Origin: Lachnospiraceae bacterium
Lineage (GTDB): Bacteria; Bacillota_A; Clostridia; Lachnospirales; Lachnospiraceae
NCBI GenBank assembly: GCA_009911175.1
Contig: QXWX01000174.1
Coordinates: 1 to 7,453, forward strand
Direction: 5' to 3'
Length of the DNA stretch: 7,453 nt
Part shown: positions 1-5,825 of the stretch, one piece after another
Numbering within the stretch: position 1 is the stretch's first letter
How the letters are laid out: each line of letters begins with the position of its first letter
Program-made: the position numbers and the translations under genes
Notes under the pieces: model-generated
What the model saw: only the letters and a program-made list of their open reading frames with translations
What the model was told of the DNA's origin: nothing
Database searches by the model: none

Positions 1-2
1 AA

Positions 3-74
3 ATCGTCAGGCTCAATGTTTATGCCCAAAATCAAAATACATCGTTCTATTTTTATGTTTTGAGAAAGCAATAA
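3..74 (+). CDS. possible C-terminal end of an upstream gene (partial)
   Basis: An open frame enters from the left edge and stops with TAA at 72-74, giving 23 residues that end in SFYFYVLRKQ. The mix of aromatic and basic residues is protein-like, but the piece is too short to assign a family. The frame starting at base 2 is also open, to a TAG at 140-142, so the choice between frames is uncertain. No function is proposed. Confidence 0.2.
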   Translation: MVRLNVYAQNQNTSFYFYVLRKQ

Positions 75-170
75 CATTATACTATGCGCTGATCGGCAAC
101 TGGGTGGATGGGTGCAGGCATAAATATATAGACAATTATTAGATTTTTGATTAAGGAAATACACAGCGGC

Positions 171-217
171 AGGGCAGTTATGAACCTATTGAGTATAGGT
201 TTGTAGCTGCCTTTTTT
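171..217 (+). terminator. long hairpin with T-run: terminator or attenuator before the replication genes
   Basis: Bases 173-189 pair with 195-211 without any bulge: 17 pairs, three of them G-T wobbles, around a five-base loop (190-194). Two more pairs (171-172 with 212-213) can extend it into the T-run at 212-217. This is a textbook intrinsic terminator shape on the plus strand. It ends only 30 bases before the start codon of the CHC2 gene. It therefore either closes transcription from an upstream gene or acts as a conditional attenuator for the replication operon. An eight-codon frame, ATG at 180 to TAG at 204-206, lies wholly inside the stem, which would suit attenuation, but nothing proves it is translated. 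Confidence 0.75.
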
Positions 218-247
218 GCGTTGCGGGGATTTTGGATGGAGGGCTGC

Positions 248-904
248 ATGGATGTATTTGAAGCGATAAGGGAGAACGGCATTACCGCAAGGCAGGCGGC
301 GGAGCATTGCGGGATAAAGATAAACCGTCATGGCATGGCGGTCTGCCCGTTCCATAAGGATAAAAATCCGAGCATGAAGATAGACAGCCGCTATTACTGT
401 TTCGGGTGCGGGGAAAAGGGCGATGCCATTGATTTTGTGGCAAAGTTTTATGGTCTTGGGAAGAAGGAAGCGGCATTGCAGATTGCGTCGGTTTTCGGTA
501 TCAGTTTTGAGGATAACAGGGGCAGGAAGCCGCAGCCAAAACGTAAGCGGAGATTATCACCGGAGCAGAGGTTTGAGAAGGCGGAAAAGAGGTGCTTCCG
601 TGTGATTTCCGATTACCTGTGTTGTTTAAGGCAGTGGAAAGAACAGTATGCGCCGCAGGAGCCGGACGGGGAATGGAACCCGTTATTCTGTGAAGCATTG
701 GAAAAGAAAGACTATATTGAGTACCTGCTTGATGTGTTATTGTACGCTCCGCTATCGGAGCGTGTGCAGTTAGTGGCTGATTATGGAGAGGAAGTGTTGA
801 AAATTGAAAGAAGACTGGAACAGTGTGCCGCCGGAGCAGAGGGCGGCATTGGAAAAGACAATGGAGAAAATGGAGCAGGCGTCACAGCCGGAAACATGGT
901 TTGA
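248..904 (+). CDS. CHC2-type zinc-finger (primase-like) replication protein
   Basis: A 218-residue protein with a DnaG-type CHC2 zinc finger near its start: CPFHKDKNPSM (C33, H36) followed by YYCFGCGEKGDA (C51, C54). In primases this finger contacts single-stranded template. ATG at 248 is chosen because GGAGG at 238-242 sits five bases upstream; the frame is open further left from a TTG at 221 without a better site. A basic linker (about residues 92-103, PKRKRR) and a mostly helical, acidic C-terminal half follow. No TOPRIM catalytic domain is visible, and full DnaG primases are far longer, so this is probably an accessory or split primase subunit working with the helicase encoded next. Its last 101 bases overlap that gene in another frame. 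The last 25 or so residues are rich in Gly and Ala and may be unconstrained. Confidence 0.88.
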   Translation: MDVFEAIRENGITARQAAEHCGIKINRHGMAVCPFHKDKNPSMKIDSRYYCFGCGEKGDAIDFVAKFYGLGKKEAALQIASVFGISFEDNRGRKPQPKRKRRLSPEQRFEKAEKRCFRVISDYLCCLRQWKEQYAPQEPDGEWNPLFCEALEKKDYIEYLLDVLLYAPLSERVQLVADYGEEVLKIERRLEQCAAGAEGGIGKDNGENGAGVTAGNMV

Positions 905-2180
905 CGGGAGCAAAGTCAATGACGTGCTTTTCTGTGAGGATTTCCTCGCAGGGCACCCTATGAAGTGCATACACGGCACTTTTTTTGACATAAACGGGGC
1001 AGTCGGTGATGCGGAGCAGATTAAGGCGGAGATATATTACAAGATTGCGCCTTATGTCACATCAGGCATCGCAAAAAAGGCTACATCACTCCTTGATGCG
1101 TTGCGGATCAGGAGCTACTCGCCGCCGCTGCCGTTCCAGACAGACCGTATCCATGTGGCAAACGGCACATACTTTTTATCAAAGGGATTTTCTGCGCAGA
1201 AAGAATTCTGCATGAACAGGCTTCCCGTAAGGTATGCGCCTGATGCGCCGGAACCGTCACGCTGGCTTGCCTTTCTTGGGCAGCTATTAGTGCCGGAGGA
1301 TATTACCACGTTGCAGGAGTTTATGGGATATGTTCTGTTACCTACGACAAAAGGGCAGAAAATGATGATTGTCATAGGCAAAGGCGGGGAGGGCAAGTCA
1401 CGCATCGGCAGGGTGCTTCGTGCTTTGCTTGGTGACAGTATGAACACAGGCAGCATACAGAAGGTGGAGGTTGACCGCTTCGCACGGGCAGACCTTGAGT
1501 GGAAACTTTTGATGCTTGATGACGACATGAAGCTGGAAGCACTGCCGCAGACGAACAACATCAAGTCCATAGTGACGCTGGAAGATAAAACGGATTTGGA
1601 ACGCAAGGGAAAGCAGAGTGAACAGGGTTATTTATGCGTGAGGTTTATCTGTTTCGGGAATGGAAACCTCGGTTCACTGTATGACCGTTCCTACGGCTTT
1701 TTCCGCAGGCAGATAGTCCTCACTGTAAAGGAGCGGGAGCCGGACAGGAAAGATGACCCGTTCCTCGGCGAAAAGCTGATTGCTGAAGCAGAGGGGATAT
1801 TCCTATGGTGTCTTGAGGGGCTGCACCGCCTGATTGACAACGGATACCGTTTCACCATAAGCCAGAGGGCGGAGGACAACCTGACAAAAGCCATGCAGGA
1901 CGGGAACAACATCATCGTATTCATGCAGTCGGAGGGCTATATCAGGCTTGAGAAAGGCACACACGCCACGTCAAAGCAGCTTTACGGCGCATACAGCCAG
2001 TGGTGTGAGGACAACCTCGAAAAGCCGCTGGGGGAGCGCAGTTTTTCCAATTACCTGCGGCAGAACGAGAAGCAGTATGGGCTTGACTATACCCATAATA
2101 TCGCACTCGGCTCCGGCAAGACCGCAAGGGGATTTAAAGGTATCCATGTAAAGGTGAGGACAGGGGAGAACGGGCATTAA
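804..2180 (+). CDS. P4/D5-family plasmid or phage-type replicative helicase (DUF5906/VapE-like)
   Basis: A 458-residue protein of the phage/plasmid primase-helicase group. Residues about 110-185 match the D5_N pattern (RIHVANGTYFL, then RWLAFLGQLLVPEDI and LQEFMGYVLLP). The superfamily 3 ATPase core follows: Walker A GKGGEGKS at 192-199, Walker B LLMLDDD at 235-241, the sensor/motif C segment FICFGNGN at 291-298, and Arg residues around 295-302 that could be the arginine finger. The C-terminus (about 380-450) looks like the winged-helix DNA-binding part, with TSKQLYGAYSQW and ARGFKGIHV. Start: TTG at 804 is the first start after an in-frame stop at 798-800, with GGAGAGGAAG at 785-794; ATG at 861 is the fallback but has a poor ribosome site. 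It should unwind DNA at an origin, and the repeat cluster directly after its stop is the obvious candidate. I see no AEP or TOPRIM primase core in the N-terminal region. Confidence 0.88.
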   Translation: MKEDWNSVPPEQRAALEKTMEKMEQASQPETWFDGSKVNDVLFCEDFLAGHPMKCIHGTFFDINGAVGDAEQIKAEIYYKIAPYVTSGIAKKATSLLDALRIRSYSPPLPFQTDRIHVANGTYFLSKGFSAQKEFCMNRLPVRYAPDAPEPSRWLAFLGQLLVPEDITTLQEFMGYVLLPTTKGQKMMIVIGKGGEGKSRIGRVLRALLGDSMNTGSIQKVEVDRFARADLEWKLLMLDDDMKLEALPQTNNIKSIVTLEDKTDLERKGKQSEQGYLCVRFICFGNGNLGSLYDRSYGFFRRQIVLTVKEREPDRKDDPFLGEKLIAEAEGIFLWCLEGLHRLIDNGYRFTISQRAEDNLTKAMQDGNNIIVFMQSEGYIRLEKGTHATSKQLYGAYSQWCEDNLEKPLGERSFSNYLRQNEKQYGLDYTHNIALGSGKTARGFKGIHVKVRTGENGH

Positions 2181-2452
2181 GACGCAAAAGACGCAAAGAC
2201 GGGCAAAATCCGAAATCCTTTTTTATATATACATACGCCTGTGCCAGCCCTATTTTATCTGTATAAAAATTTTTTGAATTTAAACTTGGAAAATAAGTGT
2301 CTTAGCGTCTAAAGATAGGAAATACAAGGTTTTGGGGGCGTTTTAGAAGCGTCTTTATTGCGTCCTTTTAAAGCGTCTGATACCCGGCAGGGGGAATTTA
2401 ACACCTTGCCGGGCTTTTATTTCGCAGGGCAGGACGCAGAGAGCGTCTGATA
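2179..2452. repeat. iteron-like GACGC/GCGTC cluster around an AT-rich core: candidate replication origin
   Basis: Eight exact copies of the pentamer lie in 274 bases: GACGC at 2181, 2190 and 2433, and GCGTC at 2305, 2349, 2360, 2373 and 2443. Near-copies are at 2198 (GACGG), 2297 (GTGTC) and 2338 (GCGTT). On the left, AAGACGCAA is repeated exactly in tandem (2179-2187, 2188-2196). On the right, AGCGTCT occurs four times (2304, 2348, 2372, 2442), and AGCGTCTGATA occurs twice, 70 bases apart. Copies at 2338, 2349 and 2360 are 11 bases apart, about one helical turn. Left copies point one way and most right copies the other, enclosing an AT-rich stretch at about 2205-2296. Position next to the helicase gene fits an origin read by that protein; function is inferred. 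Confidence 0.65.
2383..2420 (+). terminator. intrinsic terminator after the replication module
   Basis: CCCGGCA at 2383-2389 pairs exactly with TGCCGGG at 2407-2413. Bases 2390-2392 add three more pairs with 2404-2406 (one wobble), and an 11-base loop remains. CTTTTATTT follows. It would end transcripts from the CHC2/helicase operon before the recombinase module. It also sits between two origin-type repeats, so a structural role at the origin cannot be excluded. Confidence 0.72.
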
Positions 2453-2476
2453 TTGGATTGATTGGAGGGAATATAT

Positions 2477-2671
2477 TTGAATAAAGCAAAGTTGATAGTG
2501 ACGAGGGTATTTGACAGTGAGCGCACACCGCAGGATGCGTTTGTGAGGGCGATATTAAATTCAGATAAATACGAAAAAACCTTGCAGGTTCCGGGCAGTG
2601 AAAGTATAATAGAGGGCAGAGGGCTTATCTGCATTCAACCGGATTCGGACGAAGAAGGGAGAACAGGATGA
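2477..2671 (+). CDS. small unknown protein coupled to the recombinase
   Basis: A 64-residue protein, MNKAKLIVTRVFDSERTPQD at its start, not assigned to a family. TTG at 2477 is chosen because GGAGGG at 2464-2469 is seven bases upstream; the frame also opens at a TTG at 2462, but that codon overlaps the ribosome site. The N-terminal part predicts a short strand (KLIVTRVF) then a helix (PQDAFVRAIL), and the C-terminus is acidic. No membrane segment, signal or Cys/His cluster is visible. Its stop overlaps the recombinase start as ATGA (2668-2671), so the two are probably made together. A role linked to recombination, for example a directionality or accessory factor, is only a guess from position. 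Confidence 0.7.
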   Translation: MNKAKLIVTRVFDSERTPQDAFVRAILNSDKYEKTLQVPGSESIIEGRGLICIQPDSDEEGRTG

Positions 2672-4299
2672 GCAGGACAACATACAGAGGCACACCAAAG
2701 GCGGGGCTTTATACCCGGTTATCGGTTGACGATGGCTACGTTGACCGTGAGAGCAATTCCATAACGAGCCAGAAGCAGATGCTGACACAATTTGCGGAAT
2801 ACCACGGCATAGAGATTGTCGAAACCTACGTTGATGACGGATGGAGTGGCACAAATTTTGAAAGACCGGATTTTAAGCGCATGATTGCGGACATTGAAAG
2901 CGGGAAAATCAACACGGTCATCACGAAAGACCTCTCACGCCTGGGGCGTGACTATTTGCAGACAGGGTATTACACTGATATGTATTTCCCCAGCAAGAGG
3001 GTACGCTACATAGCAATCAGCGACGGTATCGACACAAGCACTGGATATAACGAAATGGCTCCATTCAAGAACTTATTTAATGATTTTTATGCCCGTGACA
3101 TATCCAAGAAAATCCGCAGCACCCTTACCACTAAGGCAAGGGCGGGCATCTACCACAGCACAGTGCCGCCGTTCGGCTACAGGAAATCGCCTGCCGACAG
3201 CCATATGCTGCTGCGTGACGAGGAAACAGCGCCGATTGTCATCAAGATGTACGAACTGTCCGCAGCGGGCAGGGGGCCGGCAGCAATCGCCAACTATTTA
3301 AGGGCGGAAAAGATACCGATTCCGGCATACTGGCACCATGTACGGGGCGAGAGGGTATGGCAGGGCTACAAGGGCGAGGGGAATGCGGCAAACTACCGCT
3401 GGTTTGACACAACGGTGCGTTCCATTCTCCAGCATGAGGTCTATATTGGGAACCTTGTGGCGCAGAGGCAGACACACATCTTCAAAGTCGGCAAATCCTT
3501 TGTAAGACCGAGGGAGGAATGGGTGGTTGTCGAGGACGTGTTTGAGCCGATTGTGGAGAGGGAGCTGTGGGAGAGGGTGCAGGAAAGTTTCGCCAATCCC
3601 ACAAGGTCACGCAAGCGGACAGGGAAAGCGAGCATCTTTTCGGGAATGGTATTCTGCGATACCTGCAACCGGCGCATATCCTTTGTGCCGGAGAGGGCGG
3701 AGAAGATTTATGTAGGCTCCTGCATGGAATACCGAAAGATTGGCAGGCAGGGATGCACGCCGCACCGTATCTACGAACAGGATTTGCATGATGCAGTCTT
3801 AAAGGACATACGGGAGTGGGCAAAGCTGGCGCTGAAGGACGAGAAGGCAGTCCTTGACAAAGTTATGGAGCATGAAAACAAGAACAAGACTGACGCTGGC
3901 ACAGTTATTGAGAAAAAGTTTTCCCTTGAAAAGCGTCTGGGGGAGGTCGAGAAAGTCATTGCCAAACTCTATGAGGATTATGCTTTAGGCAAGGCAGGGG
4001 CGGACGAGATTGACTTACTCCTGCCAAAGTACCGGAAGGAACAGGGGGAACTGAAAGCACAGCTTGCGCTGTTCGAGGAAGAAAACAGCGAACGGAGGGA
4101 AACAGCACAGAACGCTGAAAAGTGGGTTGCGCTGATCCGCCAGTACAATGACCTGCAGGAACTGACGGCAGGCATCATAAGGGAACTGATTACTAAAATC
4201 TATGTGGGCGATGTCCGCAAGGTTGACGGTGAGAAAGTCCAGTCTATCGAAATTCATTACCGTTTCATCGGCAGTCTGTCGGATGGGGCGGGGAAATAA
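2668..4299 (+). CDS. large serine recombinase (TnpX/TndX-like, with DUF4368-like C-terminus)
   Basis: A 543-residue site-specific recombinase that would excise and insert the element. The N-terminal resolvase domain (about 10-155) has YTRLSVDD with the likely nucleophile Ser19, SITSQKQ, and DLSRLGRD with Arg91 and Arg94 of the active site. The recombinase domain follows (about 166-300: PPFGYRK, then AAIANYLRAEKIP). A zinc ribbon has C330, C333, C352 and C363. Residues about 415-480 are rich in Glu and Lys and probably form the coiled coil that controls synapsis. The end (ELTAGIIRELITKIYVGDV, then a segment to YRFIG) resembles DUF4368. Length matches TndX-type enzymes and no motif is missing, so it is probably active. 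ATG at 2668 overlaps the upstream stop, with AAGGGAG at 2654-2660 as ribosome site. Such genes usually sit at one end of their element, and a broken Maff2 gene follows 65 bases on. Confidence 0.94.
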   Translation: MSRTTYRGTPKAGLYTRLSVDDGYVDRESNSITSQKQMLTQFAEYHGIEIVETYVDDGWSGTNFERPDFKRMIADIESGKINTVITKDLSRLGRDYLQTGYYTDMYFPSKRVRYIAISDGIDTSTGYNEMAPFKNLFNDFYARDISKKIRSTLTTKARAGIYHSTVPPFGYRKSPADSHMLLRDEETAPIVIKMYELSAAGRGPAAIANYLRAEKIPIPAYWHHVRGERVWQGYKGEGNAANYRWFDTTVRSILQHEVYIGNLVAQRQTHIFKVGKSFVRPREEWVVVEDVFEPIVERELWERVQESFANPTRSRKRTGKASIFSGMVFCDTCNRRISFVPERAEKIYVGSCMEYRKIGRQGCTPHRIYEQDLHDAVLKDIREWAKLALKDEKAVLDKVMEHENKNKTDAGTVIEKKFSLEKRLGEVEKVIAKLYEDYALGKAGADEIDLLLPKYRKEQGELKAQLALFEEENSERRETAQNAEKWVALIRQYNDLQELTAGIIRELITKIYVGDVRKVDGEKVQSIEIHYRFIGSLSDGAGK

Positions 4300-4321
4300 C
4301 AATTCTTAAATAAAAATCCCA

Positions 4322-4370
4322 ATTTACAGAACAATTCCGCTGTAAATATCACTTTATTCGGTGTTTACAG
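4322..4370. repeat. TTTACAG repeats after the recombinase: candidate recombinase binding or attachment site
   Basis: ATTTACAG (4322-4329) and CTGTAAAT (4340-4347) form a perfect 8-base inverted repeat with a 10-base gap. A third, direct copy of TTTACAG is at 4364-4370, exactly where Maff2 homology begins. No T-run follows, so it does not look like a terminator. Position between the recombinase stop and a disrupted gene suggests an element end; this is inference. Confidence 0.4.
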
Positions 4371-4501
4371 GATTAAAGACAGTCGTAACAGCAATCGGAG
4401 CAGGCGTTGGAGTATGGGGCGTCATCAATCTTCTTGAGGGATATGGAAATGATAATCCGGGTGCAAAATCACAGGGAATCAAGCACTTCATACCTAAATA
4501 G
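4361..4501 (+). pseudogene. maff2: Maff2 family gene fragment, broken at both ends
   Basis: From 4370 the frame reads GLKTVVTAIGAGVGVWGVI followed by NLLEGYGNDNPGAKSQGIK, which I recognise as the middle of Maff2, a small hydrophobic membrane protein of about 70 residues found among conjugation genes of clostridial integrative elements. The usual N-terminal dozen residues are absent: the frame has a stop at 4343-4345, and GTG at 4361 has no ribosome site. After GIK the family normally continues with a Met/Gly-rich second membrane segment; here it runs into HFIPK and a TAG at 4499-4501. So only about 37 codons survive. The left break is close to the recombinase and may be an insertion joint; the right break suggests a separate deletion. 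No neighbouring transfer genes remain. Confidence 0.75.
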
Positions 4502-4560
4502 GTGTAACAAAAATATGATTGGCAAAACAACAGGAAATACCGCCAACAGTCAAGATTTGA

Positions 4561-4589
4561 TTGATAAAAGACAATATCTCTGATAGAAT
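4561..4589 (+). promoter_or_regulatory. sigma-A-type promoter for the small XRE gene
   Basis: TTGATA at 4561-4566 (-35) and TAGAAT at 4584-4589 (-10) are 17 bases apart; each differs from consensus at one position or two. The expected transcript would start near 4596 and carry a leader of about 55 bases. That leader contains a six-pair hairpin, GGCAGG at 4613-4618 with CCTGCC at 4626-4631, ending seven bases before the ribosome site. The hairpin could be an operator half-site pair or could tune translation. Confidence 0.6.
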
Positions 4590-4649
4590 AAACAAAACGG
4601 ATATGGAAAACAGGCAGGAAAAGCACCTGCCGGATAACGGAGGACTGTT

Positions 4650-4862
4650 ATGCGGAAAGTCAGTTATTTACCCTTATGGCATCTGCTCTTGGAACGGGGA
4701 ATGACCAAGAGCCAGATGCGCATTGAAGCGGGGCTTACCACGAATGTGCTTGCCAACATGAACAAAGGGCAGCACATTTCTATGGAATCGCTCATACGGA
4801 TATGTGATGCGCTGGACTGTGAACTGAAGGACGTGGTGGAACTGGTAAAAACAGAGGAATAA
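4650..4862 (+). CDS. small XRE-family (Cro/C1-type) DNA-binding regulator
   Basis: A 70-residue protein that is essentially one helix-turn-helix domain. The segment TKSQMRIEAGLTTNVLANMN (residues 19-38) holds the two HTH helices, and MESLIRICDALDCELKDVVE closes the fold; this matches the short YozG-like Cro/C1 group. ATG at 4650 has GGAGG at 4639-4643, six bases upstream, and a good promoter lies before it. It ends 64 bases before the stop of a larger XRE gene on the opposite strand, with one hairpin between them. It probably represses genes of the mobile element; its target cannot be read from sequence. Confidence 0.86.
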   Translation: MRKVSYLPLWHLLLERGMTKSQMRIEAGLTTNVLANMNKGQHISMESLIRICDALDCELKDVVELVKTEE

Positions 4863-4882
4863 TCTCTCACATTTTTGAAAAC

Positions 4883-4917
4883 AGGGAATTGCAGATACCA
4901 TGCAGTTCCTTTTGTTT
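4883..4917 (+). terminator. terminator between convergent XRE genes
   Basis: Bases 4885-4893 pair with 4901-4909 (nine pairs, one wobble) around a seven-base loop, and two further weak pairs extend the base. TTTTGTTTT follows on the plus strand, which fits termination of the small XRE gene. On the minus strand the run after the stem is weaker, so it may serve both genes but less well for the leftward one. Confidence 0.68.
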
Positions 4918-4926
4918 TGCAGAAAA

Positions 4927-5748
4927 TCAGTCCTTTTTGCGTTTCTGCCTTGCACTGTTCCGCCGTTTTTTCGCATCAGGCTCCAAGATTTCAGACTGAC
5001 CGAGTATATCCGCCATATCGTCAATATTCTTTTCAGTCGGCTTGATTTTCAAAAACTGGCTGAATATGTAAGCAAGTTTCTGTTTGGAAGTGCCTGCGAA
5101 GCTTTCTGCCTTTTCGATGATTTCTTCAAAATGCTCAGTTACGGTTTTGGGCGGGGCGGAATCAATATCGCCTTTGTGGGCGTTCCTGATGTCCCTGATA
5201 ATGGTATGCATATCATCATCAATCACATGGGAAAAATACTCATTCAATTCAAGGTGTGATGCTTTTAATACATTTAATTGCAGGTTATATTCATCGGGAT
5301 TGTGGCGTTTGAGCAATATCTTTCTGCCTGTTTCCACCGCAAGGTTGAGTGACTTGACCTGCATATCGGCAAGACCGTCCACATATATCTCCAAGTCAAG
5401 CATGAGCTTTCGGAACTGCTCATGGGTGATAAGTTCTGACAGGAGCAGCGTGTTTAATTTCCGGTCTTTGAGAAGCGACAGGGCGGCGTCGCTCAGGTGC
5501 AGGTCGGATATGGAGATATTGCCAAGCTGCCTGTTTTCGGTCATACCAAGCAGATAGTCGGCTGATACTCCGTAGAATTTTGCCAAGTCAAAGATATTCC
5601 TGTGGGGTATTTCCTTATAATCATCAGATTCGTAAGAACCAAGCGTGGAAGCCGGAATTTTTGTCTGCTGTGATAGCTGCTCTAAAGTCAGTCCGTTTTC
5701 CACACGCAGGTCTTTCAGGCGTTCCTGAATACTTAATTGTGTTTTCAT
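4927..5748 (-). CDS. XRE-family regulator with long C-terminal region
   Basis: A 273-residue protein with an N-terminal Cro/C1 helix-turn-helix (about 7-70): IQERLKDLRVENGLTLEQLS, then KIPASTLGSYES and the typical closing motif FYGVSADYLLGMT. Residues about 75-250 are helical and charged and belong to no family I recognise; they probably mediate dimer formation or respond to a signal. The tail is strongly basic (KKRRNSARQKRKKD). ATG at 5746-5748 on the minus strand has AGGA about nine bases upstream. A palindromic region right before the gene suggests it represses itself. Larger than a minimal phage repressor and without a visible ImmA/LexA-type peptidase motif. Likely a maintenance or transfer regulator of an integrative element. 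Confidence 0.88.
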   Translation of the reverse strand: MKTQLSIQERLKDLRVENGLTLEQLSQQTKIPASTLGSYESDDYKEIPHRNIFDLAKFYGVSADYLLGMTENRQLGNISISDLHLSDAALSLLKDRKLNTLLLSELITHEQFRKLMLDLEIYVDGLADMQVKSLNLAVETGRKILLKRHNPDEYNLQLNVLKASHLELNEYFSHVIDDDMHTIIRDIRNAHKGDIDSAPPKTVTEHFEEIIEKAESFAGTSKQKLAYIFSQFLKIKPTEKNIDDMADILGQSEILEPDAKKRRNSARQKRKKD

Positions 5749-5767
5749 TGATAAATCCTATGTAAAA

Positions 5768-5808
5768 CTAAGGAATTCTTAGGTGGTGTTCTTTATCACC
5801 TTAGAATT
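5768..5808. promoter_or_regulatory. nested inverted repeats before the large XRE gene: likely operator
   Basis: AATTCTTAGGTG (5774-5785) and CACCTTAGAATT (5797-5808) form a 12-base inverted repeat with one mismatch and an 11-base gap. A second, overlapping repeat pairs CTAAG (5768-5772) with CTTAG (5778-5782). Together they give three CTTAG-type half-sites within 41 bases, 20-60 bases before the start codon, the usual place for self-repression by XRE proteins. No convincing -35/-10 pair was found here. Confidence 0.5.
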
Positions 5809-5825
5809 TCTTTTCACATTTCCTT

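Noticed and set aside
60..85. TTGAGA with TATACT/TACTAT as a promoter for the replication operon
   Set aside because: The gap is only 12-14 bases, too short for a sigma-A promoter; the -10-like sequence alone is not enough in AT-rich DNA.
108..131. Seven-codon frame MGAGINI as a leader peptide
   Set aside because: The GGGTGG upstream directly abuts the ATG, leaving no usable spacing, and nothing links it to the hairpin at 171.
148..155. GATTAA shared with the Maff2 joint near 4371 as paired attachment cores
   Set aside because: Six bases are expected by chance many times in a window this size, and no Maff2 5' sequence is found to the left of it.
1115..1606. 163-codon open frame on the minus strand
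   Set aside because: It lies entirely opposite the helicase ATPase core, has no ribosome site, and its Ser-rich translation is typical of the complement of a real gene.
2179..2452. CRISPR array reading of the GACGC repeats
   Set aside because: The repeated unit is only 5-11 bases with irregular spacing and both orientations, and no cas gene is present.
3482..3823. 113-codon open frame on the minus strand
   Set aside because: It is opposite the recombinase zinc-ribbon region, rich in Pro, Ser and Arg, with no ribosome site; a shadow frame.
4354..4626. 90-codon open frame on the minus strand
   Set aside because: It runs antisense through the Maff2 fragment and the promoter of the small XRE gene; the plus-strand reading explains the sequence much better.
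5084..5557. 157-codon open frame on the plus strand
   Set aside because: It is the complement of the XRE gene, whose helix-turn-helix is clear; this frame has no motif or ribosome site.
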